This document shows, in pieces, positions 22,304 to 34,379 of a stretch of 64,000 bases of DNA. The notes beneath the pieces were generated by a model that did no database searches, was not told where the DNA came from, and saw only the letters and a list, made by a program, of their open reading frames with translations. Positions within the stretch are counted from its first letter, which is position 1; each line of letters opens with the position of its first letter. A program made the translations under genes and the position numbers. Origin of the DNA: Gymnopus androsaceus JB14 (taxonomy: Eukaryota > Basidiomycota > Agaricomycetes > Agaricales > Omphalotaceae); NCBI GenBank assembly GCA_009733575.1, contig ML769617.1, positions 1-64,000 of the forward strand, written 5' to 3'.

Positions 22304-24663
22304 ATGTCAAAATCAGCTGAAAACAACAAGTTATCTACTGCACCAGAAAGCCAACCAGCAAAGCCCATTGACGTGGAGGATGTGGAGGACATGGAGAACA
22401 CCAAGCCTTCAACAAAGAAGAAGAACAGGAAACTTTCCCCATTCACCACAGCTCAGCTGGCTCACATTGACAGCTTCTTTCCTGCCTTTGAGCAGCTACT
22501 TCATCAGCACAAGCTGCATCTTGGGAAGTCAGGTAAAGAGCATGACCCATCTGTGGTCTCCGACTGGATTAACAAGACTGTCGACCAAATCCTCAGGTCT
22601 CCCAAGTTTAAAGGGAAGCTTAATGCGACATTAAAGATGTCAAAGCAGTGGAAAATGGTATGTTTTACCAAGACTATGAATGAGTTGTACATTGATCTTG
22701 CAATTCAGGCTGTTAATGACCACCTCAAGAATCATTGCAACAATGTATTCGTGAAGAACAACCATGACAGTCTCATCCGCAATGCTTTAGCCACTGACAA
22801 AGGTACTCGAGCTCATGACACCACTTTGAAGGCCACTCATGCATTGGTGGCCTTCCAGTCCACAGTGGCAGCTAAGGAATGTTTCCGAATGGCAAAAGAT
22901 GAGGAAGTCAAAGTGTTGGCTGCAATGAAGCATTCAGAGTTGCCATCTTTGAATGCAGGAGCAGCTTATCAGTTGGCGCTCACTGAGCTGTGGAATGATG
23001 CAGACCAAGAGCTTTATGGGTCGCAGTTGACTGAAGACATATTCAAGTAAGTTTTCACAATTCTATTTCTTCACTCATAGCTCATTTCAATATTATCCAG
23101 GAATCAAGATGAGTTTCAAATGGCAATGCTCATGACCATGGACATTCTTTGTCAAAGCGGAGCTCTAGGGCCTTGTGAATTGGTCCTTCTATCTGGATTC
23201 CACAACAAGAAGAACCAAGTTGTTGCATATAGGTGAGTTCATTTGTATATTCCCAATAGAAACTATAACTGACAACACTCAGGTTGAACACCAGTTCACA
23301 TAGTAACAGTGATGGCCCTCAATTCCTCGATGATCAAGTGGACTCAGGGGAGAAGCGTGACTCTGACTGGTGGAGCTTTCTAGATGCTCATCTTGGTTGT
23401 ACATTTAGATTGTTTAATTATTGGATTTTTTAACTCATTCTTGTTTCCAGGTCATCCTGAACCTGAACCCGAGCCCAAGAAGAAGGACATTGCTGAATTT
23501 GTTGCCAAGGATCAGCTGTTCTATGTGAACAACTTGGGTGTACCTGTCCTGAAGGAAGTTGACTTGGATGATATTAGCCGTGTCCAGCTTGCTTCATGTC
23601 TGACCAACTTTTTGAAGGCTTTGTGGTGTGAGTTATTGTATTTTCTTTCATGAATAAACTGCTGATTCATTTGTATTTAGATTATTCATGGCCTCAAGAT
23701 TGAGATGCACCATCTGTTCCGTTTGGGGAGATTCAGGCCAATCCCTCTGACTACTATGACACAGCAACATTTGCCTTTCCCATCAAGTTCACCAGTCCCA
23801 AAGTCATGACATGGGCTGAACTTTTTGACTTTGCTGGCTACCTCACTACCATCTCCCATCCCAATAATCCCAATCCTTTTACTTTTCAATCAAAATCCAA
23901 CATGTCAACTTGAATCAGACAGAGGAGTGAGGCAGCAGAGAAAGAATGACAAACTGGGGAGGAAGTAATTGACATGGAGACAGCACTTGCTCCCAAACCC
24001 ACTCAGCCCAAACCTGTCCCTGAACCTGCACCCAAATACAGTGCCTCACTTGATGAGTCTACTCCAGCGCCCATCCAAGCTGAGCCTGCTCCAGAACACA
24101 CTCCTGAGCCAGTCAAATCAGCTCCCAATGGCAAACCTGCCCCCGGCACTTCTCCCAAACCTGCTCCCAAACCCACCTCCTTATTCAATGATTCTACAGC
24201 TGGTGAATCAGCCTCCAAGCCCCAACCTATCTCCTCACTTGATGATTCTACTCATGGTGAATTGCCCTCCGAGTCTGCTCCCGGACCCACCTCCTCACTT
24301 AACACTGGTGAATCACCCTCTGAGCCTGCTCCTGAACTCACCTCCCCACTTGACACAGCGCCCAGCCAACCTGAACCCATTTGCAAATGCATCCCTTCCC
24401 TTGACCATTCCAATCCCACTCCTTCCTCTTCAGCAGGCAAATCCGCTTGTGCTCCCAAGAAGCCTAATTGGAAACAGCCACGCAATCCTGAAGTGATACC
24501 GGTTGCATTCAAGGATATTGGGCATTCTACGAGAAGCATAACAGCGAAAGTGGCTGAAGAAGCTCATCCTGTGAAGAGACTGAGGAAGGCACCTGCGCAG
24601 GAAGGTGCAACTCAGGAAGGACCTACTGAACCAGCTAAACGGGGTCGGGGTGGAGCTAAATGA
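22304..24663 (+). CDS. Unrecognised gene, helical N-part and Pro-rich C-part
   Basis: Starts with MSKSAENNKL at 22304 and has a 249-codon first exon, followed by splice-like junctions near 23046, 23100, 23233 and 23280. The first exon is charged and helical, with an NLS-like KKKNRKLS and the sequence WNDADQELYGSQLTEDIFK continuing across the intron into NQDEFQMAMLMTMDILCQSG. A later exon (23974-24663) has many P-A/E-P repeats (KPAPGTSPKPAPKPTS) and a basic end (KRLRKAP, AKRGRGGAK). At least the 23384-23900 part shows doubtful reading, so the gene may be damaged. I do not recognise the family. It lies next to the right subterminal array and is a candidate cargo or accessory protein, possibly nuclear. 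Confidence 0.5.
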
Positions 24664-24669
24664 GGGGGG

Positions 24670-25112
24670 AAATAGTGTGTGTTTAGTTGTGCAAAGGTAA
24701 GCAAAGCATTTTTGTTCTGTGTTTAAAGCTCATCTTAGACATCTGTTTAATCAGTTGTTTTGGGGTGCTTTTTGCAGTCTGTGTGTTTAGATTCTTGTTT
24801 AACTGGATGTTTAAAGGATGTTTAAGTGTACCTTTTTTTTGTTTGGAGTGCCTTTTGCAGTCTGTGTGTTTAGATTCTTGTTTAACCAGATGTTTAAGTG
24901 TACCTCTTTTTTTATGATCCCTCTATGTTTTCTGCTTATAGTTTACTGCTTATAGTTTACATTCAATTCATCTGTTTAAGCAGTGTTTAATTATGATGTT
25001 TAATGTGTTCCATAGTCTATTGAAGTGGTATCAACATTTCTGCATGAATACAATGTTTAAAGCAGTGTTTAAATATGTTTAATAAATTGAGGCTTGGCCT
25101 CAGGTGTTTAGA
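24670..25112. repeat. Right subterminal array of TGTTTAA motifs
   Basis: More than ten copies of TGTTTAA/TGTTTAG, including two imperfect ~70-bp tandem units around gtctgtgtgtttagattctt (24778 and 24859). It is the inverted counterpart of 13940-14320 and ends with caggtgtttaga at 25112, inverse of the left edge. Confidence 0.62.
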
Positions 25113-25364
25113 AGAAAGTGAGCCGAATTCTCACCAGCTTTGGCCACGGGCACAGTCTACTGCTCCATTGTTTGGCTTTTCATTCTCCAAAAGAAATTAT
25201 CTAAAGGTCCAAGCTTGCACCGTATCCAACTTGCACATTTACAGCTCATTGGACACAATGTGAGCAAGAAAGAGGTAATGAAGAGTGAAGTTTACCCTGC
25301 ACTCAAGTTGCGCATCAATGGCTCATTGAGTGCAGATGTTGGTAGTCATAGTCATAGTACAGGA

Positions 25365-25500
25365 AAAGAGTTGAAAGGCTTACTAAGCTTTGGCTTGCTG
25401 CACTTACTCTGGCCAAGAAATATTTTGATGATGCAATGAAAATGTTTCTCAGCCAGAGTAACTGCAGCAAGCTGCAGCTTAGTAAGCCTTTCAACTCTTT
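25365..25500. mobile_element. Hairpin MITE, copy 1 (136 bp)
   Basis: Almost the whole unit is an imperfect palindrome: aaagagttgaaaggcttac at the left edge and its inverse at the right edge, with inner arms around tactctggc. A second copy lies at 29332-29469. A transcript would fold into a long hairpin. No target duplication was settled. Confidence 0.75.
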
Positions 25501-25785
25501 CAAATTTACCTCCACGTAGTGGTTGTCATTGCAGTTGTGTTGTGCATTGTTACCGTTGTTGTGTAAGTTGTGCTACTGCTTGTACTATTATTCTGCTATT
25601 GTTCTGTTATTGTTTTATATACAAAGCTCACACTGCTTGCTTAGCTGATCCAATTGCCATGCCCATTGCACATTGTTCATTGAGACATCCTCAATGGTGC
25701 CATCAGCTGGAAAGGGCTCCAAAGATGATGAGAACACAGGTAAGAAGACTGGAACTCGCAACACTAAAACATAACCCCCCCCCCC

Positions 25786-27576
25786 ATGAACCCATTCCTA
25801 CTCACAAGAATCCAGATATGTCAGTACAACCCAGATATCAATGATTACTATTGGCAATTGTCAGATGTGATTGCTGACTACATGGAAATCCATGAAGTAG
25901 AGGACCCCACAATAATGATTGGAGAATTCCTTATAAGACAAAAACTTGTAGATCCAGACCAATTAAAATCTCTAGCCATGATCCTTCTGATCACAGCTAG
26001 ACATTTAAATGCAAAACCATTCAAGCTGCAGCCAAGGTTGCTCATTGCAAGCAGAAATGATCCAATATCTGCAGAAGCCTTGAACCCAGAGTTTGAAGGT
26101 ATCTGCTTTGTGATCCTTTGTATGTTTTTGCACAGTCTTTCAGGCTTCTTGGCTAATGATAAAGCTGCATAGCAAATCTTGTTGCTTTTAACAAATCCTG
26201 GAAGGAATGCCAGAAACATCCTGATCTAGACCCTCCACTACCCAGTCCAGTTTGGACTTATTGGGAATCTCAAGGATTGCTTCCTTATCTCAACCTTGCA
26301 TTTGACTTGACTGTCTGCATGGCTCCCAACCTCCCTATGCTGACCAACCTCATGCATAATGGTGTCCTTGAATGGACCAAGCCAGAGTCTGAGTTGCCCA
26401 TTTCCATTAAGGACAAGAAAGCTCGACTGGAGGCTAAACAAATCTGGTCAGATTGGCCTCCTGAGGTGTGTAACTAGGCCAAATTGGTTATGTATTATAT
26501 ACTGATTCCTTACTGCTTAGGATATCATGATGGCTCAGCATACCTTCAGACAGGTTGATCTCCCCATATCTGACTTTGCTGTGTGGGGGCAGACTCCAGA
26601 CCTCTCCCCAGTCCATTCACGTACTGATGACTTTGCTGCATTGGACCGTACAAAGTATACAAATGTCCCTGAATACATCTATCTGAGCACAGCAAGATTT
26701 TTCACCATTCAGAAGCCCCACATCAGATTTGGAACCATGGGTTCACAAATCTTTGAGGAGGCAGGTGCAATTGCAGTGAATCAGTCTCCAAATGCTGAGC
26801 TCAAGTAGGTTTCCATCTTGACAATCATTTGACATACTGACTAGACAAACATTTGATCCAGATTTTACACTCAGCATCAAACTTGGCCCGGCATTGAATT
26901 CTTGTACTTTACAAAACATCATGCAAATATAGATGATTCTGTTTTCACCTATCAATGGGAGAAGCAAATGCTCTGTTCCATCAATCCTAAATCTGACACT
27001 GCTCTTTTCAATAAGCTCTGCACCAAGTATTTCTCAGAGGTATATTCCCAACACACAAGTGCTGATGGGATGGGGGATCTGCAATGTATGCAGTTACGCG
27101 TGGGATTCTATATCTGTTCTACAAATGTTACACTCCAGAGGAAGGATTTTTGTGTACCAATCTTTTATGTGACCAAGGATTGGCAAGGGATGTACATGTT
27201 GATGTTTGAGCACACCAATGGCAAGGTACACTGATACTTGGATATTTGATCAACAAACTTAAACCTTGGTTAGGTTTACTACTATACCTTGAGCAGCACA
27301 AAAGAGGGTTATTTCCCTAAATTCCCTCTTAGTGATTGCTATTCCCAAGCTCAATTCCATCTCCAAATTCTGAATGCAGGCAATTGGAACAAATCTCATA
27401 TCAGTCTAGACAATCAGTATGCTGTTGAGGAGATTTGGTGCAAGATCTCCATTTCTCCTCTAGATGTTGACAATCTTGATAGTCCTATGAACAAAAAGAG
27501 AAAATTGGATACAGGGTCAGAGTCAGTTTGGTCAAGTTCTCAACCTGCTGAGAGTGAATTGGCTGTGGGTCCTTAA
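25786..27576 (+). CDS. Unrecognised multi-exon gene
   Basis: Plus-strand exons can be followed from about 25786 to a stop at 27574-27576, with introns near 26098, 26475, 26806 and 27226. The protein begins around QYNPDINDYYWQLSDVIADYMEIHEVEDPT. It continues through PEYIYLSTARFFTIQKPH and FTYQWEKQMLCSINPKSDTALF, and ends with an NLS-like NKKRKLD and a Ser-rich tail. The coding looks fairly well kept, but the start codon is uncertain (a poly-C run precedes it at 25774) and I know no matching domain. It could be another transposon-borne gene of Agaricomycetes. Confidence 0.45.
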
Positions 27577-27839
27577 CAGTTTCCAATGTATATACGCTTT
27601 TGTTGAATTTTATTGCTGCAGCATGGGGTTTATCTTGTTGAATCTAAGTCTCAAGTCTGCATTCAAAAGACACTTTGTAAATGACATGCAGGGGACAACA
27701 CAGAGTACCAGGTCTACCAACATATTCAAAGATATGCTCATTCTTCTAAACATTCATACAACAGTGGTATCTTACACTTCATTTCTGAATGGTTGCTTGT
27801 CACATGGCAATTCATGAGGTGTATTCAACTTCCTGTTTT

Positions 27840-28326
27840 CATTTCAGTTGGCAGGGACATAAGGCATAGAAATGGTGCTCACCTGAAAGGGCATACTGCA
27901 CTTCTCAGTGGTCAGCTCTTGAGCACTGTCGACTTTCTCCATAGTGAGCTCATGGTAGCTCATATGGATATCAAACCTGACAACTTGGTCTTGGATGTCA
28001 AGACCTACTCTAGACCCATCCTCAAAATCATCAACTTCAACATCTCTATCACTACTAATGCTCACCTGAAAGCTTCCCTTACATGTGGTACCAAGGGCTA
28101 TATGGCTCCTGAGCTTCAGGAGGGCAGGCTGTACTACCCCTTCCTTGCTGATCTATATTCATGTGGCATCTGTATGGGGGAGCTCTTGGCTTGGAGAGCC
28201 CTGAGCAAGCAGATTGCACTCACTGCCACAAGGCCTTTAGAGTCTTTGCAAAAAAGCTATGCAGCCACTCTCCCAAGGACCGTCCTTTGCTGTGGAAGCA
28301 CCTGCAATACACCAGAAGAGAGCTAG
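27840..28326 (+). pseudogene. Protein-kinase-like fragment with altered catalytic motifs
   Basis: Plus-strand frame with a C-lobe of a protein kinase. It has a helix STVDFLHSELMVAHMDIKPDNLVL (HRD-like loop reading HMD, with Lys and Asn kept), KIINFNIS where DFG is expected, and GTKGYMAPELQ (activation-segment end). It then has DLYSCGICMGELL (helix F). The N-lobe with the glycine loop and VAIK lysine was not found upstream. Loss of the DFG aspartate and of the N-lobe argue for a pseudokinase or a decayed gene. It stands close behind the gene ending at 27576. Confidence 0.6.
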
Positions 28327-28329
28327 GAA

Positions 28330-29331
28330 GCTAAAGCAGCTCCTGAATGTCCAGGAGGACACTGGAAAGCACTGAAGTGCTAAAGTAGCTCTCTGACTAC
28401 ATTGAAATCAAAATGGACACTTGTTGTTGGAGGAGGGCTAGTCAGGACCTTGGCTAGTTGGGACCTTTGCATTAGTCTGGTAATATTATTGCATCACATT
28501 GTAAAATACACATGAGATACTCATGATTGGCTGTATTCTACTGTGCCTTTTTCATTTTCCCTTTCCTTTCTTTGTGTTTGTGTCAAAGACTTTGTTCTCT
28601 ATTATTTGAGACTGGTTTTTCTTTACCGGTTGTACTTTATTTATATCAAACACCAAACATTAGACACTTCAATACCTCATTGCATGCATTATACCCACCA
28701 CACCAACGTGTAGTTTTAACACTACATTGATGGATATCATTTTAGAGTTCACACACACATGCCAAATGATGCTCATGAGGAAAATGGGTTCCGCTGTTGT
28801 ATTTTATATATAGTTTAATATAGTATTACTTTACTTATCTCTGACTCATCCACTTGAGCGCACTCCCTTGTTAGTACCAATGGAAGGTACTAGCGTTGGT
28901 TGCATTCCCTGCAATAGTTCTTCCAGTATAGTACTTTTAAATTACATTACAAATGCAGAGTGTAAGGATAGTAGAGGATGGAAACAGTGCAAAAAGTAAT
29001 GGAGGAGCAACCAAAACTAGTTGGACATCTTGGGGAGGTTAACATGATGAAAATGAATGATGAAATGGTGTACATACCTTGGCAGCAGCTCCAGCTCATA
29101 TTCTCCTTCAGGACCTTGGGTTCAAGTATTGAGACTGATGGAAGGTGTGGACAGGATGAGGATGGTTGTCAAAACTAATGGTTGCTAGAATATGTTGAGA
29201 AAGTTATAAAACAATAGAGCATAATATGTACCTTTTGTAGCAGCAGTTGTACCCTATGGTGTTAGTCGTCATTCACTGTCATTGCATGGATGGGCTGCAG
29301 TGTTCACAAGGTGTGTATTTAAGAGTTAGGG
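28330..29331. other. About 1 kb with no recognisable gene
   Basis: AT-rich intergenic DNA with only short frames (28527-28730 and 28978-29178 plus). I see no motif, RNA gene or repeat apart from the MITE that follows. Confidence 0.35.
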
Positions 29332-29469
29332 AAAGAGGAATGAAAGGCTTACTAAGCTTTGTCTCAGTGCAGTTACTCTGGCCGAGAAATATTTTCATTG
29401 CATCATTGAAATATTTTTTGGCCAGAGTAAGTGCACCAAGTCAAAGCTTAGTAAGCTTTTCAACTCTTT
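29332..29469. mobile_element. Hairpin MITE, copy 2 (138 bp)
   Basis: The same palindromic family as 25365-25500: tgaaaggcttactaagctt on the left, its inverse on the right, and long inner arms (gaaatattttcattgcatc). The two copies differ at several bases, so they are not a recent duplication of a larger block. Confidence 0.75.
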
Positions 29470-29699
29470 CAACTTTACCACCAAGTGTGTCAGTTGTGCT
29501 CCCGCCGGTACCTATAGCAGTAGCATTAGCATCAGTAAATTTAAGAAAACAATTGATTGGAATGTAAAGAAGGCTCAAGGCCTAATGAAAAAGGGGAAGA
29601 TCTTTAAAAAACTGGCAAGAGACTACGCTCATAGGGAGAAGCTACGCATTGTGTTTTCTTGGTTGTGTAGCCCTTTCTACTCTCACTGACGCTACTCTA

Positions 29700-31490
29700 T
29701 CCTTTTCTCAGCTTCAAAGGCAATCCCAATGGCTGGACCATTGCATGAGGAGGCTTCAAAACTGGTATGTGCATCCCAAATTTCATTTCATTTGTCTAAT
29801 TAGCTTAGCTAAATAACAGGCATGTTTGTTTATTGCTACCAAAGCTGAAGAAGATTGAGAGGAGGAGTATGAGACCAATGACAAGGACTATGAAGCTTTG
29901 CAGGAGCAGGAGGAGGAGTTATGTAGACAAAAGGCTGAATCTGCACCCCTCCGACCTAGGAACTACAATCCTTTTGCTGAGATCTGTAACCACTGGTCAG
30001 AGGCAGCTCATCCTCTTCCTCCACTTACCCATCCTCCGCAAGCGCAAGCCCTTTTGCAGCTCAACATGTATGATTCCAATTCCAAAGACCTTGCACTTCC
30101 GCATGCTTCTCCTGCATCCCCTGCAGTACCCCCATTGCCTCCTACTGCATCTTCCACACCTCCTGCATCATCTCTGGACCACAATTGAGAGATGGATACC
30201 TGGGTGCTTCTTGACAACTATTTTGCATCCGATACCAGTGATGGTGATTGGGTCCACACTGCCTTAGAGAAACTTGGTGTTGGAGTAGAATGGGAGGATA
30301 TGTGGGGCTGTATTACTGGTATGGAGCTAGGTGATGAAGATGCAGCAAAGGAACTGAAGGCTGCTTTGGATGCAATGAAACTAAGTGTTGGTCCTCATAC
30401 CTCAGTTTCCAACGAGGCATCCCAGTTTGAGGTTTGGGAAACCCTATATTACTTTTTCAAGGGGATCACATTCAGGGAATCCACACTAGCCTACTTGGAG
30501 AGCATTTCAGCTGGATGAGAGTGGACCTCTCTCTTTGACCGCATTGATGTTCTTGACAACAATGACCAGGATGCAGTAGAGGATGTACAGAAACAGTTGG
30601 ATAGCTTGAAACCATCCAGCAGTGTAGACAAAAATGCTGAGGCTACATCCAATGTCGGTCACAATCTTTTCAATGGTCTTGAAGAGTTCGAAGCACAAGA
30701 ACTTACTGAAAAGCAGAACAATCTAGCAGAGCATCTGAACCACTTCACAGATAGTGTCATGCTGGAGGAGTATGGTATTTATTACCTCCGCTGTCAAGTA
30801 AGTACTTTTTTTTTGTTTTCACTACTTATTGTTTTTAATCCTTTCCAATAGAAAGGGAAGGAGTCTGAGATCATCCAGCAAATTGAATGTGACATCAAAT
30901 GGAACAAACAACCCAAATATCTGTGCCAGGCTTTTGCTTCTAAAAAGCAAGGAGGCATTTACATCTGGGTTCACAGTATGCTCAATGCAAACTACATCCT
31001 TGCTGCCTACTTTCGCTATATTGATGGTTTGATCTACTCCCACTGCCCTGTCTTCTTGTATGTGGTAGACAACACTCAAAGTAGCATCATGCAGAAAGAC
31101 AATCCAGGGTTCAATGTCCCACTGCTCTGGAAAGGGCCATATCTAGCAATGCCCATCCACCATTGGGTCACAGGTACAAGGAGGTTGCCCACTAAAGTCA
31201 AGTTGCCTCTGTTTTGACCTGGAGTTTGGGTGATTGCAAAGAAGGGTCTATATCGTGGTGATACTGGAGTTATCATCCAGGACTCATCTGGCAACTTGGA
31301 TGAGTCAGAATGTGTCATAGTATTCCTGCCTAGATTGGACCTTTCCCTGCAGAAGTTCAAGAGGGTAAAAAAGGCCCATCCATCTAGTCCAAACATCTCC
31401 GCTACATCTCCACTGCACTTCCATCTGGAAAAATTCCCTAATGCCCAGGAACATACAGTTTGCACTGAGGTATCCACAGGGTGACTGGGA
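29700..31490 (+). pseudogene. Unrecognised plus-strand gene, frame-broken
   Basis: Coding-like plus-strand stretches follow one another. 29898-30188 has NYNPFAEICNHWSEAAHPLP and a Pro-rich tail; 30192-30518 has MDTWVLLDNYFASDTSDGDWVH; 30597-30800 is an acidic helical part; 30840-31217 contains INWNKQPKYLCQAFASKK-like text and YIDGLIYSHCPVFLYVVDN. In-frame stops (30186-30188 and 30516-30518) separate the first three pieces, which otherwise continue smoothly. I know no matching domain. Confidence 0.4.
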
Positions 31491-31548
31491 CACCCAGGAT
31501 GCCTAGGCACCACAGGCTCCCTCAAAGTGCCTAAAGAAACCCCCAAAT

Positions 31549-31747
31549 CCTAGAGACATTGAGGGACATCTGAGAGACACTGGGGGACACCTGAGAGACA
31601 CTGGGGGATACCTGAGGGACACTGGGGGACACTTGAGGGACACTGGAGGACATCTGAGAGACACTGGGGGACACCTGAGAGACACTGAGGAGCACTGAGA
31701 GACACTGAGGAGCACTGAGAGACACTGGGGGACACCTGAGAGACATT
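31549..31747. repeat. Minisatellite, ~20-21 bp unit
   Basis: About nine imperfect tandem copies of a unit like ctgagagacactgggggaca, with ten-base half units. On the minus strand it is open in all three frames and would give PPVSLRC-type or CPSVSQ-type repeats. I consider those frames a by-product of the repeat. Confidence 0.85.
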
Positions 31748-31759
31748 TGGGCATGCTTA

Positions 31760-32880
31760 AGAATACTTTATTCCTCTTTATTCAGTGCAATCTCAGTAGA
31801 CCTCAGAGACTGATCAAAAAAGAAATTCAATGGTATCAAATTTGACATCAGATATAGATATATACATGTAGCATCAATACAGCATTAAGGATCAAACATT
31901 TTTGGCATGTTTATCACTCTCAGGCAGGACATTTTTACTGTCACTGTGGTCCTGTTTGGTGCCCAGGCACTTCTGAGAATCCAAGTCAACATCATTAGTT
32001 AATAGTTCTGTACATTATCTCCCTCCTCTCCATCAGTGGCACACTCAGTGTCCTGCTTCCTGTCTTCTACTGCTTCACTTCCATCTAAGTTAGGTTCCTG
32101 ATGGAGGTCTAGAAGCAGATCAGGGATGGATAATGAATAGAACAGTAAGTACAATTTACCTTCCCTTTAAGGCAAAACATGGTCAAGAAATTGATTCTTG
32201 GTAGAATTTAGTTGAGCTTCCTGGTCTGGCTGTTCTGAGTCTGGTAAGGAGACAAGACTGAGTGTCAAAGCAATGGAGAACATACTGTTAACATTTCTGC
32301 CCGCTAGGATGTGGAAAGTATAAGAACAGCTGAGTGAAATACAGGAAGAAAGTCATAAGAGAGGATATACATACATGATTTCTCAGCTCAGGCCTGAGAT
32401 TGGGCAGCAGTAGCAGATATGATAAGTGTGGACTTCTGAGAGGAAGACTCTTGGTGTAGCCAGTCCATTAGTTGTGGGGGAAAAGCATGCAAAAAATATG
32501 AAACTGAGCTTACATTTATAATAATTCCATTTTGCTATGACTTGAGTTTTGTGACTCATATTTATGACTTGAGTTTATTTATGACTCAAGTTTATTTATG
32601 ACTCAAGCTTTGTGACTCAAATTTATGACTTGAGTTTTGTTACTTGAATTTACAACTCCTTTCAATAGATTGTTTGATAGCTATGTTTGGTTTGCATATA
32701 TGGCCATATTTCTAGTCTGATATGCTTAAAATTACCTTAAAATAAACCCAAAATTTGGATGCAAAATGCCGAAATTTTGCTAGGGTCACATGGCTCTACC
32801 ACAAGGTGCTGAGTCCAAAATTTCATCATGTTGTTCATGGTCACAAGGGCTTGCCAAATCAATTAAAATGGTACACTACT
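31760..32880. other. No recognisable gene; short tandem words
   Basis: AT-rich DNA. Around 32540-32650 the words atgacttgagttt and atgactcaagttt alternate several times, a small imperfect tandem/inverted repeat. Nothing else is supported. Confidence 0.4.
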
Positions 32881-32886
32881 CTATAT

Positions 32887-34204
32887 ATAGCATAAAGATG
32901 TAATCAGCATGCTGCAGCCTTGTGATGTACTTGCTAGCATGAGCATGTGACTCTTCCTCTTGGTGCAAGCTTGAATGTAAAAATTTTTTTAATATAAATC
33001 CAAGCATACTATTGCAATGGTATGAATGGTACCAACTTATTTTGTGCTGTAATTACTCTGTACATAGCACAAAGATGTAGTCAGCATGTAGCAGCCTTGT
33101 CATATGCTTGTTGGCATGAACACATGACCCTGTCCCTTGGTACCAGTTTGAATGGAAAAAATTATTCTATAATATAAATACAGGCATACTATTGCAATGG
33201 TACAAATAGTACCAACCTATTTTGTACTATAATTACTCTGTATATAGCATAAAGATGTGATTAGCATGTAGCAGCCTTGTCATGTGCTCGTTAGCACGAG
33301 CACATGACCCTGTTCCTCGGTGCCAGTTCGAATGGAAAAAATTATTTTTTACTATGGTACAAATGGTACCAATTTATTTGTAATGTAATTACTCTGTACA
33401 TAGCATAAGGATGTAATCAGCATGTAGCAGCCTTGTCATGTACTCATTAGCACAAGCATGTGACCCTGTCCCTCGGTGCCAGTTTGAATGGAAAAGATTA
33501 TTTTTTACTATAAATACAAGCATACTATTGCAGTGGTATGAATGGTACCAATTTGTACTGTAATTACTCTGTACATAGCATAGAGATGTGGTCAGCATGC
33601 AGCAGCCTTTTCATGAGCTCATTAGCACGAGCACATGACCCTGTTCCTTGGTGCCAGTTTGAATGGAATAAATTATTTTATACTATAAATACCAGCATAC
33701 TATTGTAATGGTATGAATGGTACCAACTTATCTTGTACTATAGTTACTCTTTGGTTACTCAGTATATAGCACAAAGATGTAATCAGCACGTAGCAGCTGG
33801 GTCATGTGCTCGCTAGCATGAGCACATGACCCTGTTCCTTAGTGTCAGTGTGAATGGAAAAAAAAAAATTTTACTATGGTACAAATAGTACCAACTTATT
33901 TTGTACTGTAATTACTCTGTACATAGCATAGAGATGTAGTCAGCATGTAGCAGCCCTGTCATGTGCTGGTTAGCACGAGCATGTGACCCTGTTCCTCAGT
34001 GCCACAGTGACTGCCACTTTGAATGGGAAAAATCATTTTATACTATAAATACCAGCATACTATTGTAATGGTATGAATGGTACCAACTTATCTTGTACTA
34101 TAGTTACTTTGTATATAGCACAAAGATGTAATCAGCATGTTGCAGCCTTGTCATGTGACCTTGTTCCTTGGTGCCAGTTTGAATTGAAGAAATTATTTTT
34201 TACT
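32887..34204. repeat. Satellite array, ~175-bp units, eight copies
   Basis: The landmark atagca(t/c)a(a/g)agatgt occurs at 32887, 33064, 33244, 33400, 33574, 33766, 33923 and 34115, giving unit lengths of 156-192 bp. Each unit holds a hairpin near gctcgttagcacgagc, then atgaccctgttcctcggtgcc, then catactattgcaatggt(a/t) and a variable poly-A. The array is interrupted at 34210 by a retroelement and its end reappears at 36623-36650. Confidence 0.88.
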
Positions 34205-34366
34205 ATAACTGTTGGAACTCATCCTTTTCCGGTAACATCTAGCTTAGTCATCTACTCACACAGTCACGTCATCCTAGTTAGTCCATAATTTATCCAATAC
34301 TTCCATCTATATATCTGCAGTATTGCCCTGTAGACTCTGTGTCTCTCCCGTATCCTTAGTCCAACA

Positions 34367-34379
34367 GGTTATGGCCTCC
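34367..34379 (+). promoter_or_regulatory. Primer-binding site of the short copia element
   Basis: GGTTATGG directly follows the 5' LTR and agrees with the first eight bases of the copia primer site at 6705-6716. The following bases (cctcc) differ. Confidence 0.55.

Larger units (their letters stand above)
13911..25112. mobile_element. Candidate 11.2-kb KDZ-type transposon with cargo
   Basis: The boundary call is an inference. The left edge reads TCTAAACACCTTAGG and the right edge, inverted, reads TCTAAACACCTGAGG. Just inside both edges are dense arrays of one motif in opposite orientation: TTAAACA on the left (13940-14320) and TGTTTAA on the right (24670-25090). Such subterminal arrays are usual for large DNA transposons. 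Inside lie a KDZ transposase (minus) and plus-strand genes. I could not find a clear target-site duplication, so the exact ends may be off by some bases. Confidence 0.6.

Noticed and set aside
31503..31754. Repeat-protein genes on the minus strand
   Set aside because: All three frames are open only because the minisatellite unit lacks stops; the sequences change meaning with frame and have no gene context.
31549..34204. CRISPR-like array
   Set aside because: The repeats are contiguous minisatellite or satellite units without unique spacers, in a eukaryotic genome.
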